A stretch of 64,000 nucleotides of DNA from Rossellomorea sp. SC111 (GTDB taxonomy: Bacteria; Bacillota; Bacilli; Bacillales; Bacillaceae_B): assembly GCF_024733565.1 (NCBI RefSeq), contig NZ_JANIOC010000005.1, forward strand, positions 225,145 through 289,144, in the 5' to 3' direction. A program made the translations under genes and the position numbers. Below are positions 16,096 through 26,210 of this stretch, in pieces (position 1 is the first letter of the stretch; each line of letters starts with the position of its first letter). The notes under the pieces are model-generated. The model had not been told where the DNA came from and ran no database searches. It saw only the letters and a list, made by a program, of their open reading frames with translations.

Positions 16096-19000
16096 GTGAC
16101 ATTTCCCAGTAATTCGCAGTATACCCCTGTTATAGTCGGAGGTACACCCTTATTTGATGTCTTAGGAGATGAGAGTCCCGTTTCAACGGACATTGTAGGG
16201 AATTCCACTTTTCCTGCGGGTTTTCTTGCATATGACGGAGAGAATGTGTATTTTCGTTTAAGATTGAACGGTGATCCCCGAAACAATCAATTAACAGGTT
16301 TCAGAAATTTTTCATGGGGAGTATTAATAAATACTACCGGTGTCGCCGGGACTTACGACTGGCTGTTTAACGTGGACGGGTTGAATAACCGAGTCAGCTT
16401 GGTTCAGAATACGGTGAAACTGGTCAACTCGTGGAATGATCCAGCCGAAGGGACTGGTGGGGGGAACCCTAACTTTACTCAATCGATCACCAATTTTGAT
16501 TATGCCAGGGTCACGCCTGCCGATTCAAGCATTGGAGGAGATCAGGATTATTTCCTTGATTGGTTCCTTCCTGCAAGCACAGTATTTTCTTTCTTAGGAA
16601 TCAATGCTTCATCCGCTATACGTGCTGTATACTTTTCATCAGCCAACTCTAATAATTATAATAAAGATTCGCTTCGGACCAGTGAGGGATTTTCTTTCGC
16701 CAATGCATTCACAGACCCAATTACTCCAAATCAAGCCGATATCAGGGCAAAGCTTTCAACGAACAAAGTAAGGAACTCAGGTCCCCAGTCCGTTCTACTT
16801 GGTCAGCAGGCAACTTGGACAGGTACTCTCACTGTGACGAATACCGGCCTTTCACAAGCCACGTCGGTCTTTCTGGATGATATCATCGGTCCGGATACCG
16901 TAACCGGCTTTGTGGTGAATACGACCTCCCAAGGGCTCACCACGTACAATCCAGCTACTAAGTTATTGACCTGGAACATTGGCAACCTTAATCCAGGGAC
17001 CACGGCCACATTGACATTCACACTTAGTGGAGCCTATACAACCAGTGGAACAAGAAACCTAGATCGGGTACAGGCATCAGGCTTTGATTCCTCAACAGGT
17101 ACCGGCCTTCAGTCCAACACTTCCGTGGTTACGATTAACGTACAACAAAGCTCAACCGTCAACGGGACCATCACGGATCAGACAACCGGATTGGTACTTC
17201 CGAATGCTACTGTTTCCCTTCTCCAGGGAATGAGCGTCATTGCGACAACACAAACCAATTCAAGTGGTTTTTATTCATTTACAAATGTAGTCCCGGGCAA
17301 CTATACGGTTCAAGCGTCTTTAACGAATTACGTAACGGGGACAGTGAATGCGACTGCGACGGCAGGGGCTTCAACAACGGCTAATATTGCCCTCGTACCT
17401 CTGCCGAGTACGATAACAGGGAACGTCTCTAATGGTGGTCCCATTAATAATGCGACCGTTCAGCTTCTTAATAATTCCGGTACGGTGGTGGATAGCACGA
17501 CCACCAACGTAGCCGGTAACTATTCCTTCACGAATGTGACACCCGGACTCTATAATGTTTCTGTCGTTGCCGCAGGATTCCAATCTCAGACGAAAGCCGT
17601 GGTGACAGAACCGAATCAGGCATCGGTGGTCAATTTCACACTGGTTGCCAATCCCGGTGCAATATCCGGTACGGTCCGTGATGCATCTACTAATAATGCG
17701 ATCCCATTTGCCAATTTAGAACTTCTGGACTCCAATGGTGTGCTCATTGCTTCCACGACGGCTGACGGTAGTGGTCAATTTACCTTCAATAATTTAGCAC
17801 CTGGAACGTATCAGGTCAGGTCCTTTGCTGTTAACTATAGTTCTACGACGGTCTCATCGACAGTCACAGCCGGAAATACCACAATCACCAACCTCTTCCT
17901 GGATCCGAATCCAGGATCCATTCAAGGGACGGTCGTTGACGCCGACACCTTGACGGCAATCTCTGGTGCATCCGTACAGGCAATCAATAGTCAAAATGTC
18001 ATTGTAGCGAGTACCACAACGGATGGAAGTGGGCAATACTCTTTCACCAGTCTTACTCCCGGTTCATATACCCTCTTATTTACAGCGAGTGGTTATGCGA
18101 CTCAATCACTCGGTGCCATCGTCGTATCAAATACAGTTACCATTGTAGATGCTGCGTTATCGAGGCTCGCGGGTGCGCTGATTGGTACCGTTCAAGACCC
18201 TAATGCTGCAGCCATTCCCGGAGCAACGGTAACAGTATTTCAGAACAATATCCAGATAAGTTCAGTGATCACGGATGCAAATGGGCAATATATGGTGCCC
18301 GGCCTTCCTCCTGGAAGCTACACCATTGTTGTCAGTGCACCAAATTATACGACGGAAACGGTTGCTGCCATGATTGAAAGTGGTCAGACGACAACAGTCA
18401 ATGTCACCTTAAATGAGAATCCCGGTACATTGACCGGTTTTGTCAGGGATACCAATAATAATCCGATTGCAGGTGGAAGTGTCACCGTGCAAATCAGCAC
18501 AGGAACGGGCATAATCGTTGCCACAACTGTTACAGCATCAGATGGCTCCTATACAGTTCCGAACCTTGCTCCCGGAAATTATACAGTAGTCGCTGCAGCC
18601 ACCAATTATCAAGCAGCCACTCAAGGTGTGACGATCACGTCCAATACGACGAGCGTTGTGAACTTTAATTTGGCATCCGATCCAGGATCCATTGCAGGAA
18701 ACGTAACCAATGCTCAAACAGGAACCCCGATCATTGGCGCAAATGTTCAGGTGAGGGTGGTGGACTCCAGTGGAGCGGTTATCGCAACAGCTTTAACCGA
18801 CAATAACGGTCAATATGTCGTGAATGGGTTGGCACCGGGGGTATATACGGTCGTTGTATCGGCCCTGAATTTCCAGACCAACGCTGCATCTGTGCAGGTA
18901 TCATCCAACCAAACCGTTGATGGCAGTGTGGCATTGGAGCCTGATCCTGGAAGGATAACCGGAACCGTTGTGGATAGTCCGGGAGGCAACCCGATCGCAG

Positions 19001-22000
19001 GAGCAAGCGTGAATATTGTCAACAGCTCCGGTAATCTGATTACGACGGTACTGACGGATTCAAATGGACTATTCATGGTAGAAGGACTTGCACCGGATAA
19101 CTATACAGTGAATGTTTTCGCTGCTAATTTCCAGAACGGTACAGTCGGTGCTCTCGTTTCTTCAGGACAGACAACACCTGTCTCGGTTTCTTTGCTTCCT
19201 AACCCAGGGTCGATTACAGGAACCGTTACTCCTATCGTTCCAAACACAATCATTCAGTTAAGGGACGTAAACAATGTCCTGATCGATTCTGTCGTGGCCA
19301 ATCAAGATGGTACTTTCTCTTTTAATAACTTGACACCAGGCACATATACAGTTTCAGCATCAGCTCCAAACTACTCTACTGCTCAGGCTGGGGTTTCGGT
19401 TCTCGCCAGCCAAACATCTTCAGTCTCGTTAACACTGACACCTAATCCCGGCTCTGTATCCGGAGTCGTAACCGATAATGTGGGAACTCCAATCGGGAAT
19501 GCAACCGTTCAAGTATTTGATCAGAATAATATCCTGATTGGTACTGGGTTTACCGACGCATCCGGTCACTATGTTATAGGAAATTTACCGAGTGGTTCTT
19601 TTACGGTGGTGGCCAATGCGCCTGGATTTGGTCAGGTGATCACAGGAGTCAGTCTTGGAGTGGGGGAGGATTTAACCGACGTCAATATTTCATTGATTCC
19701 GAATCCCGGAAGTATCAATGGGCAGATCACCAACCTGACGACTGGCAATGTCATTGCCGGTGCAACGGTAGTGATTATTGACGGGATATCCCAGATCCCT
19801 GTAGCAACGACAACGACATCCGTATTCGGTAACTATTCTGTCAGTGGACTGGCTCCGGGATCCTATATCGTCTCGGCATCGAAATTGAATTTCACTACAG
19901 AACAGATCGGAGCCATCGTCCAAAGTGACTCAGCTACGAGAGCGGATCTTGCCTTAGGGGAGAATCCCGGCACGCTGTCAGGAAATGTGGAGGATACAAA
20001 CGGAAATCCTATAACGGGTAATAACAATCAAATCTCTGTCTTTAATGAAAACAATGTGCTCGTTGTCACCTTTTTCGCCAACTCTGACGGGACGTATTCA
20101 GTGCCTTCTCTTGCACCAGGCACGTATTTCGTTACAGCTGCAGCCCCGAATTATTCGTCGTCCACCGTATCGGCGATTATTCAATCCAATCAAACTACAA
20201 CCGTTACCAACGTGTTAGCCGCAAACCCTGTGACCCTCTCAGTGCAGGTCTTGATTCAGAATACCTCAACTCCGATAGAGGGATCGACCGTCACCGTTCG
20301 TCATTCCAACAATATCACGATTGCCACCGGGATTACGGATGCGAACGGAATCGTCACCTTCACCTCATTGCCGGCAGGTACGCTGAATATTTCGGCGGAT
20401 GCAGCCACATTCGGGACAGATACGAAGTCTGTTATCGGAGGACCAGGCGACATTCTCTTTGCTGAACTCAGTCTTTCTCCAAATCCTGGACAGATTCAAG
20501 GATTCGTTACGAATCTTGCAAACGGAGATCCTATCCCGAACGCCGTCATCCAACTATACGATGTCACAAATGTACTTGTCCAAACCACTTTATCCAATCA
20601 AAATGGGGAGTACACGTTTGCCGGAGTCACCCCTGGAGTATATACCGTGGTGGCAAATGCAGCCGAATTTGGTCCGGAGACGGCAGGAGCGATCGTCACA
20701 TCTAACCAAACCAGCTTCCTGAGCTTTGCTTTACGTCCAAACCCTGGAATCGTTCAAGGATTCGTAAGGGATTCGGTTACTCTCGCTCCAATAGCAGGAG
20801 CCACTGTAGTCGTTCGTGAACTTTCCGGAACCGGTCCGATCATTTTCACCACCATCACAGATTCGAGTGGATTCTTCCAGACAACCACTTTATCCCCTTT
20901 GATCTATGTACTGGTGGGAAGCAATCCGAATTACGGGTCTTCCGCAGTTTCTGCAGAAGTCATGAGCGGAGGGGTCACCAATGTTGAAATTCTTCTCACA
21001 CCGAATCCCGGTTCATTAACGGGGACGGTCAGAGATGCGCAAACCTTACAACCTTTATCCGATACCTTGGTAAGAGTCATTGACAGCCAGGGTACCGTTA
21101 TCGCCACAATACAGACGGATGTGGACGGGGAGTATGTCATACCTGGACTGGAAGAGGGAACCTATACCGTTGCGGCGATCAATACGGGGTATCAGGCATT
21201 GCTCCAGCAGGTCAACATTCAACCCAACACCACCACCTTACTAGATTTCAATCTCCTGGCTAATCCTGCTAGCCTCAGTGGAAATGTCGTGGATGCCGTT
21301 ACAGGGTCTCCTTTGACAGGTGTCATCATTGAGGTTTATGCAAGTGGCACAGGTATATTAGTAAGGAGGGTCCTTACGGATGAAAACGGAAATTATTTAA
21401 TAGAAGGGCTGCCTCAAGGAACGTTTGATGTCATTGCCCAACTTGAAGGATACGCCATCAATGTTAATAATGTCTTCTTAGCACCTGGTCAAGAGGAGGT
21501 GCTGGATATCGCCCTTACCCCGTTCCCGGCAACGATTCAAGGAACGATACGAGATTCGGTTACAATGAACCCGATCAGCGGAGCACTCGTCAAAGTGGTG
21601 ATACCAAATACAGATATCGTCGTTGGAAGCGCCCTGACATCGAGCGATGGAACGTATTCCCTCGGCAATTTACCAACCGGTAGTTACAATGTGGTCATTT
21701 CTTCAGACGGGTATGGAACAGTCATCATTCCTGTCATCCTTATCCCGAATGAGACAGAAATAGTGAATGCAGCGTTAGATCCTAATCCTGCCGGAATCAC
21801 AGGTACTGTCTTCAATGCACAAACTGCGACTGGAATCCAAGGCGCATTAGTAAGGATCTTTAACTCAGACGGTGTGTTTATTACCAGCACCCTGACGGAT
21901 GAAGATGGAACTTATGTGATTACCGGGTTAGCGGAAGGTCAATATACCGCCATAGCAAGCGCAGATGGGTTTGAGGATCAATTAGCGGTTGTGACGTTAT

Positions 22001-23643
22001 CACCAGGTGAAACGGAAATTCTTAACTTTAGTCTATCGAACCAACCGGCAGTTCTTAGAGGAACCGTGCGGGACAGAGTCAATCATCTCCCCATTCCATC
22101 AGCCTTTGTCCAAGTATTCAGGGTAGGGACGACACTCCCCGTAGCTTCTGTCCTCACCGATAGCTCAGGGCAGTACCTGATTACTGGACTTGATCCCCGT
22201 GAGTACCGGGTGGTCTTCTCTGCAGATGACTATACCAGTGAAGTATTCAGGATCTTCCTTACAAATGGAGAAACGAGAACCCTCAATGTAGAGCTAGGGC
22301 GCCAGCCCGCCACCCTGACAGGCACGGTCACGGATGCTGGGACGGGAACACCCATTCAAAGTGCCGCTGTTGTCACGGTCATCAGTGGGTCAGGAATTGT
22401 GGTGGCTTCAACTCTAACGGATCAAGAGGGAAGGTATATTCTAACCGGACTTTCGGCAGGTGATTACAATGTCATTTTCTCCGCAGACGGATATGTCAGC
22501 CAGACAATCCGCATCACCCTTAGTCAAGGGGAAATCGCCATCCTTAATGTTGCACTAGAATCAAATCCGGCTACGATAACCGGAAATGTCAGGGATGCAC
22601 GTACACTGGCGGCCATTGAAGATGCCCTTATCCAAGTCTTTACAACCGATGGAAGATTACTGGGTGTGACGCTTACGGACATGGATGGGAACTATACCCT
22701 TTCAGGACTGCCTGGAGGAGAAGTGGTCATCGTTGTTAGAGCAAGAGGATATCAAAGTCAGTTCCAAACGGTCACACTCATCAGTGGGACCACAAGAACG
22801 CTCAACTTCTTGCTAGAAGACAATCCTGCCAGTATCAGGGGATATGTTACAGACATTCAGACGGGAGCACCGATTTCACAAGTACTTGTACAGATTTTCC
22901 CAATTGGATCCCAAGTCCCGATACGATCAACCTTAACTGATCCCACTGGATTCTATATCTTGTTAGGGCTGCCGCCTGGGAATTTCATCATCAGGTTTAC
23001 GGCACCGGGGTACCCGGTGAAAGAGGTGAGCATCACTCTGCAAGAAGGTGAGGATCGGGTGCTGAATGTTCAGTTAGGAGAAGTACTCCCTCCACCATCA
23101 AATTTGAGACCTGAATGCATTGCCGTAGACAAGGTATATGATTGGGTCATTGCTACCCAAAACGCAACGCAAAATATTTGGTTATCCGAAGGCTGCAGTG
23201 AGCTGGTTGATGAACTCCTAAGAAGGGGAGAGGGCATACAGGTTTCTTGTCAGTTAACCCCCGCAGGATGTTCAGTCATCGGATTTGAAAGAGGGACACC
23301 GGGATATGTGGAGATTCGTGGGAAAGCAGCGCTTCAATTGACCATCCAATCCCGGGTAAGTGAAGCAGAATCCTGCACGATGGAAATACCGGTCTTCTTT
23401 GATAAAAGGATCGCCGTTTGCTTACCTGAAGGAATTGATCCCGGAAATGTGAACTGCTCCATTGTAGATATTAAATGTAGGGAAAAGAAGGGAAGTCTGA
23501 CCCGGGAACAGGTACAAATTCAACTCATCGCCTGCCTGGAAATTGAAATCCTTCACCCGGTCACCCTCGAAGTCCTTGGTTCGTTCTGTACTCCAAGAAC
23601 CACGGTGGAACGGGTAGAAGAAGAGGATGATATGTGTTACTAA
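16096..23643 (+). CDS. Giant repeat protein: DUF11-like domain, 23 carboxypeptidase-regulatory-like repeats, Cys-rich C-terminus
   Basis: A 2,515-residue protein. GTG 16096 is chosen because AGGAGG (16081-16086) is 9 bases upstream; ATG 16075 precedes that site. Residues 1-~210 form an unrecognised beta-rich domain. Residues ~215-345 resemble a DUF11 adhesion-type repeat. From ~350 to ~2330 come 23 tandem repeats of about 86 residues, each with G-x-V-x-D start, P-I-x-G-A, T-D-x-x-G-x-Y, G-L-x-P-G-x-Y and a closing NPG (early repeats) or NPA (late ones): the CarboxypepD_reg beta-sandwich. The repeats appear cysteine-free. The last ~185 residues hold all 11 cysteines I see, beginning ECIAVDKVYDWV. 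There is no signal peptide, LPXTG or membrane anchor, so surface display would need another route, such as deposition on the spore from the mother cell; this is inference. Confidence 0.88.
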   Translation: MTFPSNSQYTPVIVGGTPLFDVLGDESPVSTDIVGNSTFPAGFLAYDGENVYFRLRLNGDPRNNQLTGFRNFSWGVLINTTGVAGTYDWLFNVDGLNNRVSLVQNTVKLVNSWNDPAEGTGGGNPNFTQSITNFDYARVTPADSSIGGDQDYFLDWFLPASTVFSFLGINASSAIRAVYFSSANSNNYNKDSLRTSEGFSFANAFTDPITPNQADIRAKLSTNKVRNSGPQSVLLGQQATWTGTLTVTNTGLSQATSVFLDDIIGPDTVTGFVVNTTSQGLTTYNPATKLLTWNIGNLNPGTTATLTFTLSGAYTTSGTRNLDRVQASGFDSSTGTGLQSNTSVVTINVQQSSTVNGTITDQTTGLVLPNATVSLLQGMSVIATTQTNSSGFYSFTNVVPGNYTVQASLTNYVTGTVNATATAGASTTANIALVPLPSTITGNVSNGGPINNATVQLLNNSGTVVDSTTTNVAGNYSFTNVTPGLYNVSVVAAGFQSQTKAVVTEPNQASVVNFTLVANPGAISGTVRDASTNNAIPFANLELLDSNGVLIASTTADGSGQFTFNNLAPGTYQVRSFAVNYSSTTVSSTVTAGNTTITNLFLDPNPGSIQGTVVDADTLTAISGASVQAINSQNVIVASTTTDGSGQYSFTSLTPGSYTLLFTASGYATQSLGAIVVSNTVTIVDAALSRLAGALIGTVQDPNAAAIPGATVTVFQNNIQISSVITDANGQYMVPGLPPGSYTIVVSAPNYTTETVAAMIESGQTTTVNVTLNENPGTLTGFVRDTNNNPIAGGSVTVQISTGTGIIVATTVTASDGSYTVPNLAPGNYTVVAAATNYQAATQGVTITSNTTSVVNFNLASDPGSIAGNVTNAQTGTPIIGANVQVRVVDSSGAVIATALTDNNGQYVVNGLAPGVYTVVVSALNFQTNAASVQVSSNQTVDGSVALEPDPGRITGTVVDSPGGNPIAGASVNIVNSSGNLITTVLTDSNGLFMVEGLAPDNYTVNVFAANFQNGTVGALVSSGQTTPVSVSLLPNPGSITGTVTPIVPNTIIQLRDVNNVLIDSVVANQDGTFSFNNLTPGTYTVSASAPNYSTAQAGVSVLASQTSSVSLTLTPNPGSVSGVVTDNVGTPIGNATVQVFDQNNILIGTGFTDASGHYVIGNLPSGSFTVVANAPGFGQVITGVSLGVGEDLTDVNISLIPNPGSINGQITNLTTGNVIAGATVVIIDGISQIPVATTTTSVFGNYSVSGLAPGSYIVSASKLNFTTEQIGAIVQSDSATRADLALGENPGTLSGNVEDTNGNPITGNNNQISVFNENNVLVVTFFANSDGTYSVPSLAPGTYFVTAAAPNYSSSTVSAIIQSNQTTTVTNVLAANPVTLSVQVLIQNTSTPIEGSTVTVRHSNNITIATGITDANGIVTFTSLPAGTLNISADAATFGTDTKSVIGGPGDILFAELSLSPNPGQIQGFVTNLANGDPIPNAVIQLYDVTNVLVQTTLSNQNGEYTFAGVTPGVYTVVANAAEFGPETAGAIVTSNQTSFLSFALRPNPGIVQGFVRDSVTLAPIAGATVVVRELSGTGPIIFTTITDSSGFFQTTTLSPLIYVLVGSNPNYGSSAVSAEVMSGGVTNVEILLTPNPGSLTGTVRDAQTLQPLSDTLVRVIDSQGTVIATIQTDVDGEYVIPGLEEGTYTVAAINTGYQALLQQVNIQPNTTTLLDFNLLANPASLSGNVVDAVTGSPLTGVIIEVYASGTGILVRRVLTDENGNYLIEGLPQGTFDVIAQLEGYAINVNNVFLAPGQEEVLDIALTPFPATIQGTIRDSVTMNPISGALVKVVIPNTDIVVGSALTSSDGTYSLGNLPTGSYNVVISSDGYGTVIIPVILIPNETEIVNAALDPNPAGITGTVFNAQTATGIQGALVRIFNSDGVFITSTLTDEDGTYVITGLAEGQYTAIASADGFEDQLAVVTLSPGETEILNFSLSNQPAVLRGTVRDRVNHLPIPSAFVQVFRVGTTLPVASVLTDSSGQYLITGLDPREYRVVFSADDYTSEVFRIFLTNGETRTLNVELGRQPATLTGTVTDAGTGTPIQSAAVVTVISGSGIVVASTLTDQEGRYILTGLSAGDYNVIFSADGYVSQTIRITLSQGEIAILNVALESNPATITGNVRDARTLAAIEDALIQVFTTDGRLLGVTLTDMDGNYTLSGLPGGEVVIVVRARGYQSQFQTVTLISGTTRTLNFLLEDNPASIRGYVTDIQTGAPISQVLVQIFPIGSQVPIRSTLTDPTGFYILLGLPPGNFIIRFTAPGYPVKEVSITLQEGEDRVLNVQLGEVLPPPSNLRPECIAVDKVYDWVIATQNATQNIWLSEGCSELVDELLRRGEGIQVSCQLTPAGCSVIGFERGTPGYVEIRGKAALQLTIQSRVSEAESCTMEIPVFFDKRIAVCLPEGIDPGNVNCSIVDIKCREKKGSLTREQVQIQLIACLEIEILHPVTLEVLGSFCTPRTTVERVEEEDDMCY
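17146..23080 (+). repeat. Tandem array of 23 coding repeats of about 258 bp
   Basis: I split the protein by eye at the NPG/NPA boundaries and counted 23 units of 81-88 residues. Early units are Thr/Ser/Asn-rich; units from about number 16 on carry more Asp, Glu and Arg. DNA copies have diverged enough that no two units look identical, which indicates old duplication. Confidence 0.8.
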
Positions 23644-23648
23644 GAAAA

Positions 23649-23681
23649 AGAGGTGTTCTCCGAGAGAGAGCACCTCTTTTT
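23649..23681. terminator. Terminator after the giant repeat gene
   Basis: AGAGGTGTTCTC (23649-23660) pairs with GAGAGCACCTCT (23666-23677, one G-U), followed by TTTT. It may also serve the convergent mraY-like gene. Confidence 0.8.
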
Positions 23682-23732
23682 ATATCCTTAAAGCAGCAGA
23701 AAGGAAAATAGTCCATCCTCCTCCGTTTTCAA

Positions 23733-24689
23733 TCAGGGATAGAGAACAAATTTCCAATAAGCAAAACAGATAAACGTACAAATCCACGACACAAACCCAA
23801 AGGCTGTCACAATGGTCGTTTCACCCCAACCGTATTTTAAGCCGTAGTGATAATGAATCGGAGTCATTCTGAAGATTCGTTTCCCTCTCGATTTAAATGA
23901 AGCAACCTGCAGAATAACCGAAAGTTGTTCAGCAAAATAGATAAAGAATAGGAGGGGAATGAGAATCTCCACTTTTTCAATAACGGCAAGAAATGAAAGG
24001 GAGCCCCCGATCGCCAATGACCCTGTATCCCCCATAAAAGCCCGGGCAGGAAAGATATTATAAATGAGAAAGCCGAGTAAGCAGCCAATCATGACTAAAC
24101 AAAATAGCTGTACCTCACTATTGTCCGAAATCATAAAAAAGAAAAAATAGGTCGGAATCGCAACCACTCCTAATAGACCGTCCAATCCATCTGTAAAATT
24201 AATCGCATTGGCAGAGCCCACGACAAATAGTGTGATCACAATGAGATATAAGGCGATTGGAAGATTAAAAGAGAAATCTTGATAGATGCCAATGGTCGTA
24301 TCTATACCTTGTTCATTCATCAAGTAGAAAAGCAGGGTACCCGTAAATAGAAATTGGAAGATAAGCTTCGTTCTACTTGAAACACCGCCGGGATCTTGAC
24401 GGGACGCTTTCCAAAAATCATCCAAAAAGCCAATGAAGCTGAATAGAATGTAGGTAATGGCCAAGAAAAACATCAGGGGCGTAGGTGAAAAAAATAACGA
24501 TACGATAATTCCGATAAAGAGAATGATTCCAAACATTAACGGTGTACCTTTTTTTATTTGATGATTGGAAGGAAGCTCTTTTCGTATCGGCTGCAGGAGC
24601 TTTAATTTTCGTAAGAGTGCAATGAACAGAGGGGATAAAGCTGAGACTAAAACAAAAGCAATAATGGCCGGGATTAATTGATCTCTCAC
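23733..24689 (-). CDS. mraY: MraY-type phospho-N-acetylmuramoyl-pentapeptide transferase, paralogue outside the cell-wall cluster
   Basis: A 318-residue polytopic membrane protein with about ten helices. MraY signatures are present: FIGFLDDFWKA, SANAINFTDGLDGL, ARAFMGDTGSL and TPIHYHYGLKYGWGE. Such enzymes join UDP-MurNAc-pentapeptide to undecaprenyl phosphate to make lipid I. The catalytic Asp pairs and the HYH loop typical of MraY, rather than WecA/TagO, are kept. Neighbours are not division or cell-wall genes, so this is probably a second copy. GTG start at 24689 after AGGAGAA. Confidence 0.85.
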   Translation of the reverse strand: MRDQLIPAIIAFVLVSALSPLFIALLRKLKLLQPIRKELPSNHQIKKGTPLMFGIILFIGIIVSLFFSPTPLMFFLAITYILFSFIGFLDDFWKASRQDPGGVSSRTKLIFQFLFTGTLLFYLMNEQGIDTTIGIYQDFSFNLPIALYLIVITLFVVGSANAINFTDGLDGLLGVVAIPTYFFFFMISDNSEVQLFCLVMIGCLLGFLIYNIFPARAFMGDTGSLAIGGSLSFLAVIEKVEILIPLLFFIYFAEQLSVILQVASFKSRGKRIFRMTPIHYHYGLKYGWGETTIVTAFGFVSWICTFICFAYWKFVLYP

Positions 24690-24861
24690 TTCGTATCTTC
24701 TCCTATTCTATTTAATAGTCTATACATAAGTTCTATGAAGAATGTGGATATCCTCTAATCAACTACATAATATGTAGCTCAACCAAAGGTCTCTTTAAAA
24801 AAAGTAGGTAGTAGGCAGGATTTGACATAAATTGCAGCGAATATATTAGGTAAAAAATGGA

Positions 24862-25686
24862 ATGTGGGTGGAAGTGCTGAGTAAGATCATTGAGTATTAC
24901 AATCAGTTTGATGAATGGGGAAGACTTGAACGTGAACCTGTTGAATTCCAGGTGAATTGGCATTACATAATGAAAAATTTGTCCCGTACAGGGTCGGTTC
25001 TTGATAACGGAGCGGGACCGGGGAAATATTCAATGGAACTTGCCAAAGCTGGTCATAAGGTGACGCTGACCGATTTGACCCCACGATTAGTTGATATTGC
25101 AAAAGGTAAAGCAAAGGAACTCCATCTAGAAGGACAATTTGAAGGGTTTCATGCAGCGGATGCCAGAGACCTTCACATGCTCGAAGATGAACAGTTTGAC
25201 TCTTCCTTCATGCTTGGTCCTATGTACCATCTGCAGGAAGAAAACGACCGTGTAAGGGCAGTGAAAGAATTAAACCGAGTGACCAAAAAGGATGGACTGG
25301 TCTTTGTTGCGTTTATGCCGAGGATCAGACACATCCTCACATCGCTTCTATCTCCTGACAATTGGAAGCCCCATGATGAAATGGACAATATACTGCAATT
25401 TTCCCAATCAGGCTGCTTTAATCATGCAGATGAAGGGCGATTTACAGGGGCCTATTATTTTGAAATAGAAGACATCAATCCTTTTATGGAAGAGAACGGA
25501 TTTGAAACGATCGAGCTGATTGGTTCGAATGCAGGCACTGTTTTGAATCATGACAACTGGAACTACTGGAGAGAAAAAGGAGAAGACGAAGTAAGGAAAA
25601 TCATTGATTTGATTATAGAAAGAGCAACAGATCCTTATATCCTTGGCATTTCATCTCACTTGCTTTATATTGGCCGGAAAAAGTAA
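24862..25686 (+). CDS. Class I SAM-dependent methyltransferase
   Basis: About 270 residues. Motif I is VLDNGAGPGKYSMELAKAGH, motif II VTLTDLTPRLV, and FDSSFMLGPMYHLQEEND is the motif IV region. The GPMYHL string is common in small-molecule methyltransferases of Bacillus. The start is uncertain: ATG 24862 has no good ribosome binding site and GTG 24874 would give the usual MLSKIIEYYNQFDEWGRLE start. A VOC gene follows after 40 bases. Confidence 0.85.
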   Translation: MWVEVLSKIIEYYNQFDEWGRLEREPVEFQVNWHYIMKNLSRTGSVLDNGAGPGKYSMELAKAGHKVTLTDLTPRLVDIAKGKAKELHLEGQFEGFHAADARDLHMLEDEQFDSSFMLGPMYHLQEENDRVRAVKELNRVTKKDGLVFVAFMPRIRHILTSLLSPDNWKPHDEMDNILQFSQSGCFNHADEGRFTGAYYFEIEDINPFMEENGFETIELIGSNAGTVLNHDNWNYWREKGEDEVRKIIDLIIERATDPYILGISSHLLYIGRKK

Positions 25687-25726
25687 AACGAATCGTTTTA
25701 ATACAAAATTATTGGAGGGATCATTG

Positions 25727-26152
25727 ATGAACGAAAAATTAGTAAGAGTAGGAACGACTTATATTCCAGTGGCGGACGTGGAACTTTCTTCGGAATGGTA
25801 CGTAACCAAATTGGAGGCAGAATTAAACTACAAAGATGAAGATAAGGCTATTTTGAATCTTGCCAACCAGAGTATCTTTCTTGTTAAATCAAAAGAAAGC
25901 GAGAGTGCTAACTTTATAGATGTCCATGGTAAGGAACGCTTTTCGTTGACATTTGAAGTGGACGGGTTAGAAGCTTTAGAAAACATGCGCGGGGATTTTA
26001 TTCGTCGTGGGATGAAGGTTGGAGAGATTGAGGACAGAGGTCACTCAGGGAGGAATTTTGTTTTTTATGATGTGGATGGCAATAAGTTCGATGTGTGGAG
26101 TGAACTTAGTCCGACGTTTAGGGAGAAGTATTTGATTTCGGAATCAAAGTGA
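25727..26152 (+). CDS. VOC family (glyoxalase-like) protein
   Basis: A 141-residue single VOC module. RVGTTYIPVADVELSSEWYVTKLEAELNY is the first unit and GRNFVFYDVDGNKFDVWSEL the last. The start ATG 25727 follows GGAGGG (25714-25719). It is 40 bases downstream of the methyltransferase and likely co-transcribed. A terminator at 26167 and then a 25-bp repeat array follow. Confidence 0.8.
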   Translation: MNEKLVRVGTTYIPVADVELSSEWYVTKLEAELNYKDEDKAILNLANQSIFLVKSKESESANFIDVHGKERFSLTFEVDGLEALENMRGDFIRRGMKVGEIEDRGHSGRNFVFYDVDGNKFDVWSELSPTFREKYLISESK

Positions 26153-26166
26153 TATAGATGGGTGGG

Positions 26167-26192
26167 CCACATCTGATGGGTGTGGTTTTTTT
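26167..26192 (+). terminator. Terminator after the VOC gene
   Basis: CCACATC (26167-26173) pairs with GGTGTGG (26179-26185, one G-U), loop of 5, then a run of seven T. Confidence 0.7.
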
Positions 26193-26210
26193 ATGGGGGC
26201 GGTTGGAGGT

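Noticed and set aside
17146..23080. Recent tandem duplication of DNA in the giant gene
   Set aside because: The repeats share structure in the protein but the DNA units are well diverged by eye, so no recent expansion is supported.
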